64,000 nt of DNA from Hydrangea macrophylla (GCA_033977485.1 CM066987.1:52540533-52604532); one strand, 5' to 3'. Shown: positions 1-11,282, numbered from the stretch's first letter. Numbers and translations are program-made. Notes: generated by a model not told the origin, from the sequence alone.

Positions 1-868
1 GGTCACTAATTAACATCAATAATTATTTGAAGCCATAACAACTAAATGACATTTAGGTTAAGCATGGATTCACTTAGGCACATAAGAGCATGTAACACTT
101 ATTCAAATAATGTAGGAAAAATTCTAAAACAAGATTAATCAAGTACTGGGTCTAACCTACACCCAGCAAACCATGAAATTAGAAATAGGAGTGCACTTAG
201 ACAATGAAATCTACCTTGTTCTTGAGAAGGAAAACAAGAGATATAGGAAGTCCAAGAGAGAAATTAAAGAACCCAAGTGTAGAACTTCCAAGCATAAGAA
301 AATTAGAAGACCCTCTTCTTTCCTCTAAGCCATGGCTTGAGCTATGGAACTCCAAAATGAAAGATGAAAGCACCAAATGAGAGCTCTTGAAGAGGGGAAC
401 ATTTTAATCTCTAATAGCCTTGCTCCAATTCTTGCTTATAAAAGGCCCAATGGAGCTAGAAGGAGGAGTATTAATAGAGGTCTTTAGGCTTCCATTTCAA
501 GAGAGAGAGAGAGAGAGAGAAGAAGAGGTATAGAGAGATATATGTATACCAAAATGAAAGAAAATGAAAAAGAAAAAGATAAGGAGAAAAAGAAGAGTTG
601 AGTGTAGGGGAAGTCTCCCAAAAGTGGGGATTTGATGGGTTAGGTGTGGGTAGGTATGGGTTAGGTTTGGGTAGGGTATGGGTTAGGTTTTAGTGTATAA
701 CACACCCAACCACAAGATATATAATTATACATGTGTACCCATTAACCAAAAAGTGCTACCAACATGTATCAAATTAAAATACATGTCCCAAACTAAACAT
801 TGGTCTGAAATTGCCAAAATGCCCTTTTCAAATTATGGGTTTCTACAACCTTCCCCCAAAAACCATTC
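1..868. other. Gene-free AT-rich sequence left of element A
   Basis: No protein of recognisable family is encoded here. Visible landmarks are a TATA-like CTTATAAAAGG near 434, a (GA)n tract at 501-520, and a degenerate G-rich stretch at about 631-692 built from GGGTTAGG and GGGTAGG. The stretch is probably the remains of an older transposable element, because the 158-bp arm that follows has the TAAC-CCCC start common to Tekay-type LTRs, but no matching second copy is present. Confidence 0.4.
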
Positions 869-1026
869 TATAACGCCCCAAAAACCAAGCCACATGGCCA
901 AGGCCAACGAGTCAAACAATACCAAAAAGAGCAAGGAATAGTCTAATGTGGGCCAATCCAACAAGGCAGAAGCATAGAGGAATCCTACGTGGATTCCCAA
1001 GAAAAATCAATAAGTCAAGGATTGAT
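869..1026 (+). repeat. Left arm of a 158-bp inverted repeat flanking element A
   Basis: This segment is the reverse complement, at roughly 85-90% identity by eye, of 11283-11440. It starts TATAACGCCCC where the other arm, read on the minus strand, starts TGTAACACCCC. Without element A the two arms would be about 31 bp apart and form a long hairpin. It may be a foldback element or two truncated LTR ends lying head to head. Confidence 0.7.
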
Positions 1027-1057
1027 CCTATTGACCCGTTTGGTCCTCGAGGGTCAA

Positions 1058-3087
1058 TGTCACAGCCCGATCCCACAATAGCGGAACCCGAGCCGTGGCA
1101 CGCCACCGAGGCTAAACCAATTCATTAACGTTCCCAAAATTAGGTTTGAAGAACACACGCAGCGGAAAAACAAAACACATTTTAAAACCAGAGGTTCAGT
1201 CGACTGCTCAGTCGACGGAGGAGGGCAGGGACTTTTATAGCAATTCCAGTCGACTGAAACTGGAGGTCCAGTCGACTGATGCGGGGTCCAGTCGACTGCT
1301 GAGGGGTCCAGTCGACTGCTTTTGCTAAAATAAGAAGCAGTAGCTAACAGGCTCAGGGGTTCAGTCGACTGCTCAGTCGGCTGCTCCCCTGGCAGCAGCC
1401 CAATCTGCAGAAAACAAGTTTAAAAAGCTTCCTAACTTCCATCCAATGATCAACCACTCAATTCAAACTCAGTCCAAAGTAATCTTAACTGTATTAAATC
1501 ATTACCAAACATAATTACAACATGTTATAGTCTAATACAACGTTCTAGATCCATTCATCATACCAAGTTAAACATGGGTTAAAACAACCAAATTCTTATT
1601 ACAACATTTCTAGGATCCCAAAACTACAAGATTAACATTTCAAGCTGCCTCACAAGCGAACTACCAACCCACGTACTCACTTCTGCGATTCCTCGCCAAC
1701 ATTTATACCTGCAATGGTTATTTGAATAACCACACATATTTCGATTTGTTTAAGCTAAAGCTTAGTGAATAAATCAACATATGTACATGAATGATAAACA
1801 TGTCCGCATTCACATCTCTACATTTCATACTAGTCGCCGGAGACTCACGTGCCCGTCCATACTCCCAATTCGCGACTCCTCGCCAATAAGTCCACGCGAA
1901 AGGGTAAGACCCACGATTCTACAAACAATCGTGCGACCTTAATGCCTATATCGGCTCCACAAAATGGCACGGTGACCACGTGCTCCTTCTGACCCAAATA
2001 AGCAACTTAACATGCTCAAATACATATCACCATGCTCGCGGTAATTAAAACATATCACCGTGCTATTGAGCCTACTTATCAATATAAATGCCCAATATGA
2101 ACTACACAATATATCTCTAGGAATTTATACATGATATTCAAACATAACATGAATACATGCCAAGAAATCATTCCAAAACATAGTTGAATCACTCACCTCC
2201 AAATAACGCTCCTATAATTCAATCTGAAGAAAACCCGTGCACAAAGAACGTCCAGAAGTCCGTCTAGTACAATTCCTATGGATCAGAATTCCATTTATCA
2301 ACTTTTATGAAAAATTCTAGAAAATAACTTTTCAGAAAACTTAGCCAAACAGGCCCTAACATATATCAAAACGAAGCTCTTACCTCGAGGAGCTCGAATA
2401 TGAAATCTGAGAGAAAACAAACTGACGGAAGGTCGTCGTTTGGCGTCGCAAAGCTCTAAGCTCCTAAATCTCCCTCTAGCCCCCTTTTGGCCTCCTTCTT
2501 GAACTTAGGTTAGAAGTTAATGAAATATCTAAGTTCATCTCTATCTATATATAGGCAACATTCTCGGGGAATTACGTTTACCTCCCTACGAGTTTTCATA
2601 ACTCCTAATCAGTCTCTGAAACTTTCTATACAGCTTATTCACAGCTTTACGAGTGAAACTTCAAAATTATAAAAGCTTTCGACTAAGCTTCGTTTGGTCG
2701 CTAAAACGCGAATTTCTATATGACGTTTCCGAAGTTGCTAATTAGCCTACCAAATTAATAGCGTGTTCATTCGTCCTAACCAGGATACTAAATCTAACAA
2801 CAGAAATAAATTCTAAAACAGAAAATAATACAGATATTGAAATACACAGGTAAACATTTATTTTCAGATAAACATTTAAAATGTTCTACAGTGACCGTCT
2901 CATACTCGAAGAGGCTTCACAAACAATAAATCTAAATCACCACAGTCTTAGAGGGTTCTCTAATACAGACACCCAAATCAACTCGTGAGTCAAAACTCAC
3001 TCAACCATGTGTCATAAGACACGCCACATCACATTATCATGCATGACAATGTAAGGCAAATGAACTAACACAAATGTGGGTGTTATA
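1058..3087 (-). repeat. 3' LTR of element A
   Basis: This is a 2030-bp direct repeat of 9264-11282. In element orientation it begins TATAACACCC and ends CTGTGACA, so its termini are TA...CA and not the usual TG...CA. It carries six exact copies of the palindrome CAGTCGACTG at 1197, 1247, 1269, 1289, 1309 and 1362. The last is followed by a CAGTCGGCTG variant that the other LTR lacks. Confidence 0.95.
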
Positions 3088-3103
3088 ATACTCTCCCCCT
3101 TAA
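3088..3103 (-). other. Polypurine tract of element A
   Basis: On the minus strand the bases immediately before the 3' LTR read AAGGGGGAGAGTAT. This is the expected position and composition of the plus-strand primer of an LTR retrotransposon. It lies about 30 bp after the pol stop codon. Confidence 0.8.
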
Positions 3104-3129
3104 AAGAAGTTTGTCCCCAAACTTATACC

Positions 3130-5010
3130 TCAAGTCTCGAAAAGGTGCGGATACTGAGTACGCATCTCATCTTCTATCTCCCACGTCATCTCTTCCGTAG
3201 TTTGGCTACGCCATAACACTTTCACTTTCGATATTACTTTATTTCGTAAGACTTGATCCTTCCGGTCTAAGATCTCTATCGGATATGCGGCATACGTTAA
3301 ATCACTCTGAATCTCATTCGATGTCGGAGTCATCACTTGATCTCTCTCTTCCACTAACTGTTTGCGTAACAACGATACATGAAACACGTTATGAACTTGA
3401 GCATACTCGCTTGGCAAGTTCAAACGATAAGCTACGGGTCCAACTCTCCCAATGATCTCAAAAGGTCCTACAAACCTCGGGTTGAGTTTCCCGTATCTAC
3501 CAAATCTGGTTATTCCCTTTGAAGGTGACACCTTCAAATACACTAAGTCTCCTACATCGAATTCCAACGGTCGCCTACGCTTATCGGCATAACTCTTATA
3601 CCTACTCTGAGCTGTCAGTAACCGTTGTCGAATTACCTTTATCTTAACCGTCGTTTCTTGTACAATTTTCGGCCCTTCAATCTTTCTTTCTCCGACTTCC
3701 GTCCAACTAATTGGTGAACGACATACACGACCATATAAAACTTCATAAGGAGCCATCCCAATACTCGACTGAAAACTGTTGTTATATGCGAACTCAATTA
3801 ACGGTAGGTGGTCTTCCCAATCGCCTTGAAAATCAAGTACACATAAACGAAGTATGTCTTCCAAAATCTGGATTACTCTTTCTGATTGACCATCGGTCTG
3901 AGGATGAAAAGTTGTACTAAAGTGCAATTTGGTACCCATTGCTTCTTGCAAGGCTCTCCAAAACTTCGATGTAAAACTACTATCCCTATCTGAAACGATA
4001 GAAACTGGGATACCATGTAGTCTCACAATCTCGCGAATATACAACTTAGCTAACGTCATTGGCTTAGTTGTTCGAAGCGGTAGGAAGTGCGAAGACTTCG
4101 TCAAACGGTCAACAATCACCCAAATAATAGTATTCGATCTCTTCGACCTCGGAAACCCACTAACAAAATCCATTGTTATGTGTTCCCATTTCCACTCGGC
4201 TATCGGTAACGGTTGTAACAATCCCGAGGGTACTTGGCGTTCGGCCTTTACTTGTTGACAACTCGTACATCGTGAAACATAGCGTGCTATTTCTCTCTTC
4301 ATTCCCGGCCACCAATAAACATGTCTCAAGTCTCTATACATCTTGGTGCTTCCCGGGTGAACGGTATACTTTGTGTTGTGTGCTTCCTCTAGGATGTTCC
4401 TTTTCAACTTTTTCTCCTTGGGCACACAAATTCTACCTCTCAATCTCAAAACATTGTTCTCAAACGTGAATCCCGGTTGTTTGCCCATTGGAATCTCATC
4501 ATAAATCTTCTTCAAAGCCACGTCTTGAAGTTGTTTCTCCGTGATCTCGTGAATCAAGAGTGGTTGTGCCACCATCGTCGACATCAAGCCACTTTCAATC
4601 CTCGGTATCACTTCAAGCTCCAATTTCTCCATATCTCGTATCAATTCTTTCTGAGAAGTCAAATCTGATGCGGTGTTGGTTGGTACTTTGCGACTAAGAG
4701 CATCGGCGACAACATTCGCCTTGCCCGGATGATACTGAATTGACAAGTCATAGTCCTTCATCAACTCTAACCATCTCCTTTGCCTCATATTCAAATCTCG
4801 TTGTGTAAACAAGTACTTCAAACTCTTGTGATCCGTATAGATCTCACATTTCTCTCCGTATAGATAATGACGCCAAATCTTCAATGCAAAAATCACGGCG
4901 GCCAATTCTAGATCATGAGTTGGATAATTCTTCTCGTGCGGTCTAAGTTGTCTCGACGCATATGCAATGACTTTATCACCTTGCATAAGAACGCAACCTA
5001 AACCTCTATA
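3130..5010 (-). pseudogene. Element A pol, 3' part: RNase H end, integrase, chromodomain-like tail
   Basis: This 618-residue open stretch (3130-4986) plus its truncated upstream codons continues the polyprotein across the inserted LTR. Residues 1 to about 100 are the second half of RNase H, with YASRQL and [10 protein letters not shown]. An integrase zinc-binding region follows (H near [11 protein letters not shown], then CTSCQ). The catalytic core shows its three acidic positions in [15 protein letters not shown] and TDGQSERV. The last 55 residues ([15 protein letters not shown] to MTWEIEDEM) resemble the chromodomain-like tail of chromoviruses, which can target histone marks. The tail is intact, so the break is upstream. 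Confidence 0.9.
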
Positions 5011-5015
5011 TGAAG

Positions 5016-6346
5016 TGTTGGCCCAAAAGTGGAAACCTTAGAGGGGGGGTGAATAAGGTTTTAGCGGAAATTAACCTTTTAAAACAAATTGCAAATTAAA
5101 ACACAATCACAAGCAATTAAGTAAAGAAAGAAGGGAAGAGATACTTGCAAACCGAATTTTCAAGTGGTTCGGCAATCGCACCCCGCGGCCTACGTCCACC
5201 CCTCAAGAACACCTCTTGAGGATTCCTTAATCCGATCTACTTACGGGTGTAGACCAAACCGTTTCCCGGAGCACTTACGGGTGTGTACCAAACCGTTACA
5301 AGAGCCTATGATCTCTCCCAAAGAAGAACTCCTCTTCTTTGCACACAAGGGTTACTAACCCTCAACCTTTACAATTGATTTGATACAAATTGAACTCTCT
5401 TTATAGAGTGGATAATACAATTGAAAGCTCACTACAATTCACTCTCTCAAAGATTACAATTGAAAGCTAGAGCAAATTGATAAACTCACACAACTAGGGC
5501 TCAAATGTGAATGATTAAGAATCAACAAGTTGTGTGATTGAAATAGATGTTTTACAATGGATTGATCAACATAAAATGGTGTGGGAAAACATGTATTTAT
5601 AGGCCAAGAAAGATTATAGCCGTTGGTGCCAAGTTTGGTAATTAAAAGCTCCTTTAAAAACTAGCCGTTATGCCTTTTCAGGTCGCTTCAGTCGACTGGA
5701 ACATGAAGCAGTCGACTGGTCCTTGAAGCAGTCGACTGAGACGTGTTTACAGAGGGTTTTATTTGCATTCTGCTCAGTTCGGTCGACTGCATCGGGCCTT
5801 CAGTCGACTGCCCCTCCCTGTTTGGCAGACTGACACATCTCCACTAAAATGGCCATAACTCCCTCTACAAAAATCGGATTTGCGATCCGTTTGATGTTTT
5901 GGAAACTAGATTCAAATACCTTTCCAACCATATAAAATTCAACACTTAATTATTTTCCAATTGGTTGGGGCATTGCTTTAAAGATGACCCATTTAAAATT
6001 TATTTCCAAAACTTTAACTTTTAGAGTTTGTTTGAGCCCCTATGAGTGTGAGATCAAGATGCCTTACAATGATGGTCCTAGACTTCAACCAAGGATAAAA
6101 TATCTTCAAGTCTTCAAGCTTGATCCTTGTTGAGCTCCTTGTAATCTTGATCTACACCAATTGAATCTCATGCACACAAAGATGTTAAAACATTGATACA
6201 AAATTAATACATGAGATTATATATGAGCATGAAAATGACTATGATAATAACAAGGAATGAATCAATATGAATCATGTAATTATCATAGCATATTTGACAT
6301 CATCAAAACATAATTAAATATGCCTTAATATACCTTAAGGCTAACA
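5016..6346 (-). mobile_element. Solo LTR inserted in element A pol
   Basis: This 1331-bp sequence starts TGTTGGCCC and ends GGCTAACA, giving TG...CA ends with imperfect inverted termini. It is flanked by TGAAG (5011-5015) and TGAAA (6347-6351), a 5-bp target duplication with one mismatch. It contains no coding domain and splits the RNase H codons of element A. A plant TATA box (CTATAAATA) lies on the minus strand at 5594-5602, so the LTR probably reads right to left. Four exact CAGTCGACTG palindromes (5689, 5709, 5729, 5801) lie about 90-210 bp upstream of that TATA. Its family was not identified. Confidence 0.75.
5594..5602 (-). promoter_or_regulatory. TATA box of the solo LTR
   Basis: The minus strand reads CTATAAATA, a good plant TATA match, within GC-richer surroundings. 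It fixes the probable U3/R order of this LTR and places the palindrome cluster upstream, in U3. Confidence 0.5.
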
Positions 6347-6351
6347 TGAAA

Positions 6352-7180
6352 CATCACTGTAAATAATAAATCCCTCAGTCCCTGACGGAACGGCTAAAAT
6401 TGGTGCTTTCACTAGTCGACCCTTCAACTCTTGGAAACTTTCTTCACATTCTAGACTCCAAACAAAAGCAATATCTTTCCTCATTAACTGTGTCATCGGC
6501 ATTGCTATACGCGAAAAGTCTTTTACAAATCTCCGATAATACCCAGCTAATCCTAGGAAACTTCGGATATCTGTCACATTCGTCGGTCTCACCCAATTGG
6601 TAACTGCTTCTATCTTTTGAGGATCCACTGAAATTCCTCTCCCCGACACTATATGTCCAAGAAACGCAATCTCTGTCAACCAAAACTCACACTTCTTCAA
6701 TTTCCCAAACAATCTCTTCTCACGTAATCGTTGTAATACTAATCGTAAATGATGCTCGTGATCTTCAACGCTTTTGGAGTAGATTAGGATGTCATCTATG
6801 AACAAGATAACGAACTTATCTAAATAATCCTTGAAAACACGGTTCATCAAGTCCATGAAAGCAGCTGGTGCATTAGTCACTCCAAACGGTATGACCAAAA
6901 ATTCAAAGTGACCATATCGAGTCCTGAAAGCTGTCTTCTCAACATCTTCCTCTTTGACTTTCAACTGGTGGTAACCGGATCTCAAGTCGATCTTCGAAAA
7001 TACCTGAGCCCCTTGTAACTGATCAAACAAGTCATCTATTCGCGGCAACGGATACTTGTTCTTGACTGTCAACTTATTCAACTCTCGGTAGTCGATGCAC
7101 ATACGCATTGTTCCATCTTTCTTTTTCACAAACAAGACTGGAGCTCCCCACGGCGAAACACTCGGTCGGATAAAACCCTT
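6352..7180 (-). pseudogene. Element A pol, reverse transcriptase and start of RNase H
   Basis: The reading frame enters from an in-frame TAG at 7181-7183 and encodes the plant gypsy reverse transcriptase. Visible motifs are [32 protein letters not shown], the palm motif [14 protein letters not shown] and the catalytic FIDDILIYS, where the second and third Asp bind metal. The thumb region [20 protein letters not shown] and the RNase H opening IIYSDVS follow, after which the inserted LTR at 6346 breaks the gene. No stop lies within the reverse transcriptase itself, so the decay is slight. Confidence 0.9.
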
Positions 7181-7576
7181 CTACAATAGTTCTTCTAACT
7201 GAACTTTCAATTCTTTCAACTCTATCGGTGCCATTCGGTACGGTGCTTTGGATACCGGTTGTGACCCTGGTACTAATTCTATTGTGAACTCAAGCTCTCT
7301 TTCGATTAATACGTCGGGTAACTCATCGGGAAAAACATCTGGAAATTCTCGAACTACTGAAATGTCTTCTATTAGTGGTCCAAGAACTCGCGTGTCGATA
7401 ATTGAACATAAGAAACCCGAACAACCCTTCTTCAACATCTTGCTTGCTTGAATCGCCAATATCAAATACGGCGGTACGATCACTCCCTTACCCTGAAAAG
7501 TAAACTCTTCTCGTCCTGACGGATAGAAACTAACCCGTTTCTGTTCACAATCGATTTTAGCTTGATTAACCGACAA
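7181..7576 (-). pseudogene. Element A protease-reverse transcriptase linker between two TAG stops
   Basis: This is a 131-codon open segment in the same frame as gag and reverse transcriptase. It carries the end of the protease region (DCEQKRVSFY) and the conserved lead into reverse transcriptase (PDVFPDELPD, then PYRMAPIELKELK). It is closed upstream by TAG at 7577-7579, at a place where relatives have Trp after GMD, and downstream by TAG at 7181-7183. Both look like single-base nonsense changes in a formerly continuous polyprotein. Confidence 0.8.
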
Positions 7577-9034
7577 CTAATCCATACCCAAGATAACATC
7601 AAAGTAATTCACCGTCAACGGAATCAAATCAACGCTCAAGACTTTATCACCTATCTTGATCTCACATGACTTGAATATCGAAGAAGTAACTAGCGGTTCA
7701 CTACTAGGCAATGATACACACAAGTCATATCCTAGCGGTTCTGACTTAACAGTTAAATGCTTAACAAAATCACGTGATACAAATGAATGCGTCGAACCAG
7801 AATCCATAAGTATACGTGCAGGATACGAACAAATAGGAAGAATACCTGATACAACGGTATCATCCGTATTCCCCGGCCTGAGCTGGAAGTATCGTCCTTG
7901 TTGTTGCGCGACTCCTTTCCCTTTATCCACTCGAGGTTCTACCCTTGATCCGCTTGGCACACTCGATGCCCCGGTACTCATTCCCGGTTGTCTCTTACTT
8001 GGGCAATTCTTCGCTATATGCCCCGGTTGGCCACACTCAAAACATTTCCCTCTTATCTCTGGGTCATAGCTCTTGGCGTTCGAGGTTGTGTTTGGTGTAG
8101 TCGAATTTGCGTTCAAAGGACAATTTCTAAACACATGCCCCAATTGTTTACAAATATAGCAAGTGATCAATTGATAGCATGTTCCTCTGTGTCGCAGGTT
8201 ACATGTTGGACACAACGGTCTCGGGTCCCCCATGAACGTACTCCCTCCTTGGCTACTCATATATGATCCCGAACCTTGCATAAACGGTTTCTTCGCATTC
8301 CCTTGACCCTTACTCCGACTGTCATTTGCTCTCTTCCCTTGTTGTCCCTGTCGATATTTGTCGACACTTTTCTCAGCAATACGGGCAGCTTCCTCAACGA
8401 GAGAAACGGTCGGGTGTTGCAACATGTCCACACGGCCACGGATATTCTCTCTAAGCCCTTCCTCAAACTTACGAGCTTTATCCCTATCAGTTGGAACGGT
8501 AGTTTTCCCAAATCGTAACAAGGCATTGAAACGAGAAACATACTCACCTACGGTCATATCTCCCTGAACCAAACTCGCAAACTCTTGACGTTTCTGAGTA
8601 TAAGCAGATTGTGGAAAGAAACGTTTGTTGAATTCTTCTTTAAATGCTTCCCACGTGGTTGGCTTCCCTTGTTCAAGTACGTTGTTCCACCAATCCAATG
8701 CTTCACCCATCAACGTATCGGATGCGCATAAAATTTTCTCCTCATCAGTACATATTACCTGACAAAAATGTCTTTCCATGTCCATCATCCAATGATCGAC
8801 CAAGTCTATGTCAACCTGTCCATGATACAACGTCAGTTTCCGTTTATGAAACTGTTCCACGATTGTGTGTTGAGGTCGCGGTGTCGATGGTGCATTGATA
8901 TAACGAATTTCCACTTGTGGAGGCTGAACGTTCATCTGTTCTCTTTCACTTACCGCTTGTATGAAATTTCCCACCATATTCACTATTTGGTCCATCCGCG
9001 AATGCGGTGATAATTCTCTTGGTGGATCAGTCAT
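7577..9034 (-). CDS. gag: Element A gag-protease (485 residues)
   Basis: This ORF would form the capsid of the retrotransposon particle and its aspartic protease. It starts at ATG 9034, about 210 bp inside the primer site, with no better upstream start. A retrotransposon gag domain spans about residues 90-190 (ALDWWNN, FNKRFFPQ, FASLVQGDMTVGEYV). Two CCHC zinc knuckles follow near residues 291 (CYICKQLGHVFRNC) and 329 (CFECGQPGHIAKNC), for RNA packaging. The protease active site DSGSTHSFVS is near residue 410 and the second protease motif ends ILGMD. A TAG then stops the frame where the polyprotein should continue, so only Gag and most of the protease could be made. Confidence 0.9.
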   Translation of the reverse strand: MTDPPRELSPHSRMDQIVNMVGNFIQAVSEREQMNVQPPQVEIRYINAPSTPRPQHTIVEQFHKRKLTLYHGQVDIDLVDHWMMDMERHFCQVICTDEEKILCASDTLMGEALDWWNNVLEQGKPTTWEAFKEEFNKRFFPQSAYTQKRQEFASLVQGDMTVGEYVSRFNALLRFGKTTVPTDRDKARKFEEGLRENIRGRVDMLQHPTVSLVEEAARIAEKSVDKYRQGQQGKRANDSRSKGQGNAKKPFMQGSGSYMSSQGGSTFMGDPRPLCPTCNLRHRGTCYQLITCYICKQLGHVFRNCPLNANSTTPNTTSNAKSYDPEIRGKCFECGQPGHIAKNCPSKRQPGMSTGASSVPSGSRVEPRVDKGKGVAQQQGRYFQLRPGNTDDTVVSGILPICSYPARILMDSGSTHSFVSRDFVKHLTVKSEPLGYDLCVSLPSSEPLVTSSIFKSCEIKIGDKVLSVDLIPLTVNYFDVILGMD

Positions 9035-9244
9035 AACGTTTCAAATATTTCCCCTGTCGAGTTCAATGCATAATGACCATGCATGCTATGCCACAATATG
9101 GATATATGTGCACAGTTCATCACAATCAACAAATGCTAATGCATGAAGCATTTCTACAATGATAACAATTATCTTCACAATTACACACTCCACTCGACGT
9201 CACTTAGCATATATAACGTCACTCGTTCCCAAGGCTCTAAACTT

Positions 9245-9258
9245 ATGCTCGGATACCA
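9245..9258 (-). other. Primer-binding site of element A (initiator tRNA-Met type)
   Basis: The minus strand just inside the 5' LTR reads TGGTATCCGAGCAT, close to the TGGTATCAGAGC site complementary to the 3' end of initiator tRNA-Met. A 5-bp spacer (9259-9263) separates it from the LTR. The site confirms the minus-strand orientation. Confidence 0.85.
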
Positions 9259-9263
9259 CTAAA

Positions 9264-11282
9264 TGTCACAGCCCGGTCCCACAATAGCGGAACCGGAGCC
9301 GTGGCACACCACCGAGGCTAAACCAATTCATTAACGTTCCCAAAATTAGGTTTGAAGAACACACGCAGCGGAAAAACAAAACACATTTCAAAACCAGAGG
9401 TTCAGTCGACTGCTCAGTCGACGGAGGAGGGCAGGGATTTTTATAGCAATTCCAGTCGACTGAAACTGGAGGTCCAGTCGACTGATGCGGGGTCCAGTCG
9501 ACTGCTGAGGGGTCCAGTCGACTGCTTTTGCTAAAATAAGAAGCAGTAGCTAACAGGCTCAGGGGTTCAGTCGACTGCTCCCCTGGCAGCAGCCCACTCT
9601 GCAGAAAACAAGTTTAAAAAGCTTCCTAACTTCCATCCAATGATCAACCACTCAATTCAAACTCAGTCCAAAGTAATCTTAACTGTATTAAAGCATTACC
9701 AAACATAATTACAACATGTTATAGTCTAATACAACGTTCTAGATCCATTCTATCATACCAAGTTAAACATGGGTTAAAACAACCAAATTCTTATTACAAC
9801 ATTTCTAGGATCCCAAAACTACAAGATTAACATTTCAAGCTGCCTCACAAGCGAACTCCCAACCCACGTACTCACTTCTGCGATTCCTCGCCAGCATTTA
9901 TACCTGCAATGGTTATTTGAATAACCACACATATTTCGATTTGTTTAAGCTAAAGCTTAGTGAATAAATCAACATATGTACATGAATGATAAACTTGTCC
10001 GTATTCACATCTCTACATTTCATACTAGTCGCCAGAGACTCACGTGCCCGTCCATACTCCCAATCCGCGACTCCTCGCCAATAAGTCCACGCGAAAGGGT
10101 AAGACCCACGATTCTACAAACAATCGTGCGACCTTAATGCCTATATCGGCTCCACAAAATGGCACGGTGACCACGTGCTCCTTCTGACCCAAATAAGCAA
10201 CTTAACATGCTCAAATACATATCACCATGCTCGCGGTAATTAAAACATATCACCGTGCTATTGAGCCTACTTATCAATATAAATGCCCAATATGAACTAC
10301 ACAATATATCTCTAGGAATTTATACATGCTATTCAAACATAACATGAATACATGCCAAGAAATCATTCCAAAACATAGTTGAATCACTCACCTCCAAATA
10401 TTTCTCCTATAATTCAATCTGAAGAAAACCCGTGCACAAAGAACGTGCAGAAGTCCGTCTAGTACAATTCCTATGGATCAGAATTCCATTTATCAACTTT
10501 TATGAAAAATTCTAGAAAATAACTTTTCAGAAAACTTAGCCAAACAGGCCCTAACATATATCAAAACGAAGCTCTTACCTTGAGGAGCTCGAATATGAAA
10601 TCTGAGAGAAAACAAACTGACGAAAGGTCGTCGTTTGGCGTCACAAAGCTCTAAGCTCCTAAATCTCCCTCTAGCCCCCTTTTGACCTCCTTCTTGAACT
10701 TAGGTTAGAAGTTAATGAAATATCTAAGTTCATCTCTATCTATATATAGGCAACATTCTCGGGGAATTACGTTTACCTCCCCACGAGTTTTCATAACTCC
10801 TAATTAGTCTCTGAAACTTTCTATACAGCTTATTCACAGCTTTACGAGTGAAACTTCAAAATTATAAAAGCTTTTGACTAAGCTTCGTTTGGTCGCTAAA
10901 ACGCGAATTTCTATATGACGTTTCCGAAGTTGCTAATTAGCCTACCAAATTAATAGCATGTTCATTCGTCCTCACCAGGATACTAAATCTAACAACAGAA
11001 ATAAATTCTAAAACAGAAAATAATACAGATATTGAAATACACAGGTAAACATTTATTTTCAGATAAACATTTAAAATGTTCTACAGTGACCGTCTCATAC
11101 TCGGAGAGACTTCACAAACAATAAATCTAAATCACCACAGTCTCAAAGGGTTCTCTAATACAGACACCCAAATCAACTCGTGAGTCAAAACTCACTCAAC
11201 CATGTGTCATAAGACACGCCACATCACATTATCATGCATGACAATGTAAGGCAAATGAACTAACACAAATGTGGGTGTTATA
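9264..11282 (-). repeat. 5' LTR of element A
   Basis: This 2019-bp partner of 1058-3087 drives transcription leftwards. It carries exact CAGTCGACTG copies at 9403, 9453, 9475, 9495, 9515 and 9568. From the TATA box at about 10737 these fall some 1.2 kb downstream, within the transcribed leader. A conserved GAGGTAAGA splice-donor-like site lies about 150-200 bp after the TATA box in this LTR family. Confidence 0.95.
10736..10749 (-). promoter_or_regulatory. TATA box of the element A 5' LTR
   Basis: The minus strand reads CCTATATATAGATAG. The same position is conserved in the other LTR (about 2531-2551) and in the solo LTR (about 21818), which supports a working promoter element in the ancestor. 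Confidence 0.65.

Larger units (their letters stand above)
1058..11282 (-). mobile_element. Element A: complete chromovirus-type Ty3/gypsy retrotransposon (Tekay/Del-like), inactive
   Basis: The element runs on the minus strand and is bounded by 2.0-kb LTRs with a 5-bp target duplication GTCAA at 1053-1057 and 11283-11287. In element order it has 5' LTR (9264-11282), initiator-tRNA-Met-type primer site, gag, protease, reverse transcriptase, RNase H, integrase with a chromodomain-like tail, polypurine tract and 3' LTR. The protein order and tail place it among chromoviruses, and the long LTRs favour Tekay/Del. The coding region is broken by two TAG codons and by a 1331-bp solo LTR. The LTRs differ by roughly 1-2% by eye, so the insertion is older than the Ogre-like one at 30445. 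Confidence 0.93.

Noticed and set aside
631..692. GGGTTAGG-like repeats suggesting an interstitial telomere
   Set aside because: The units are irregular and do not match the plant TTTAGGG repeat in tandem. More likely chance G-rich sequence or a worn repeat.
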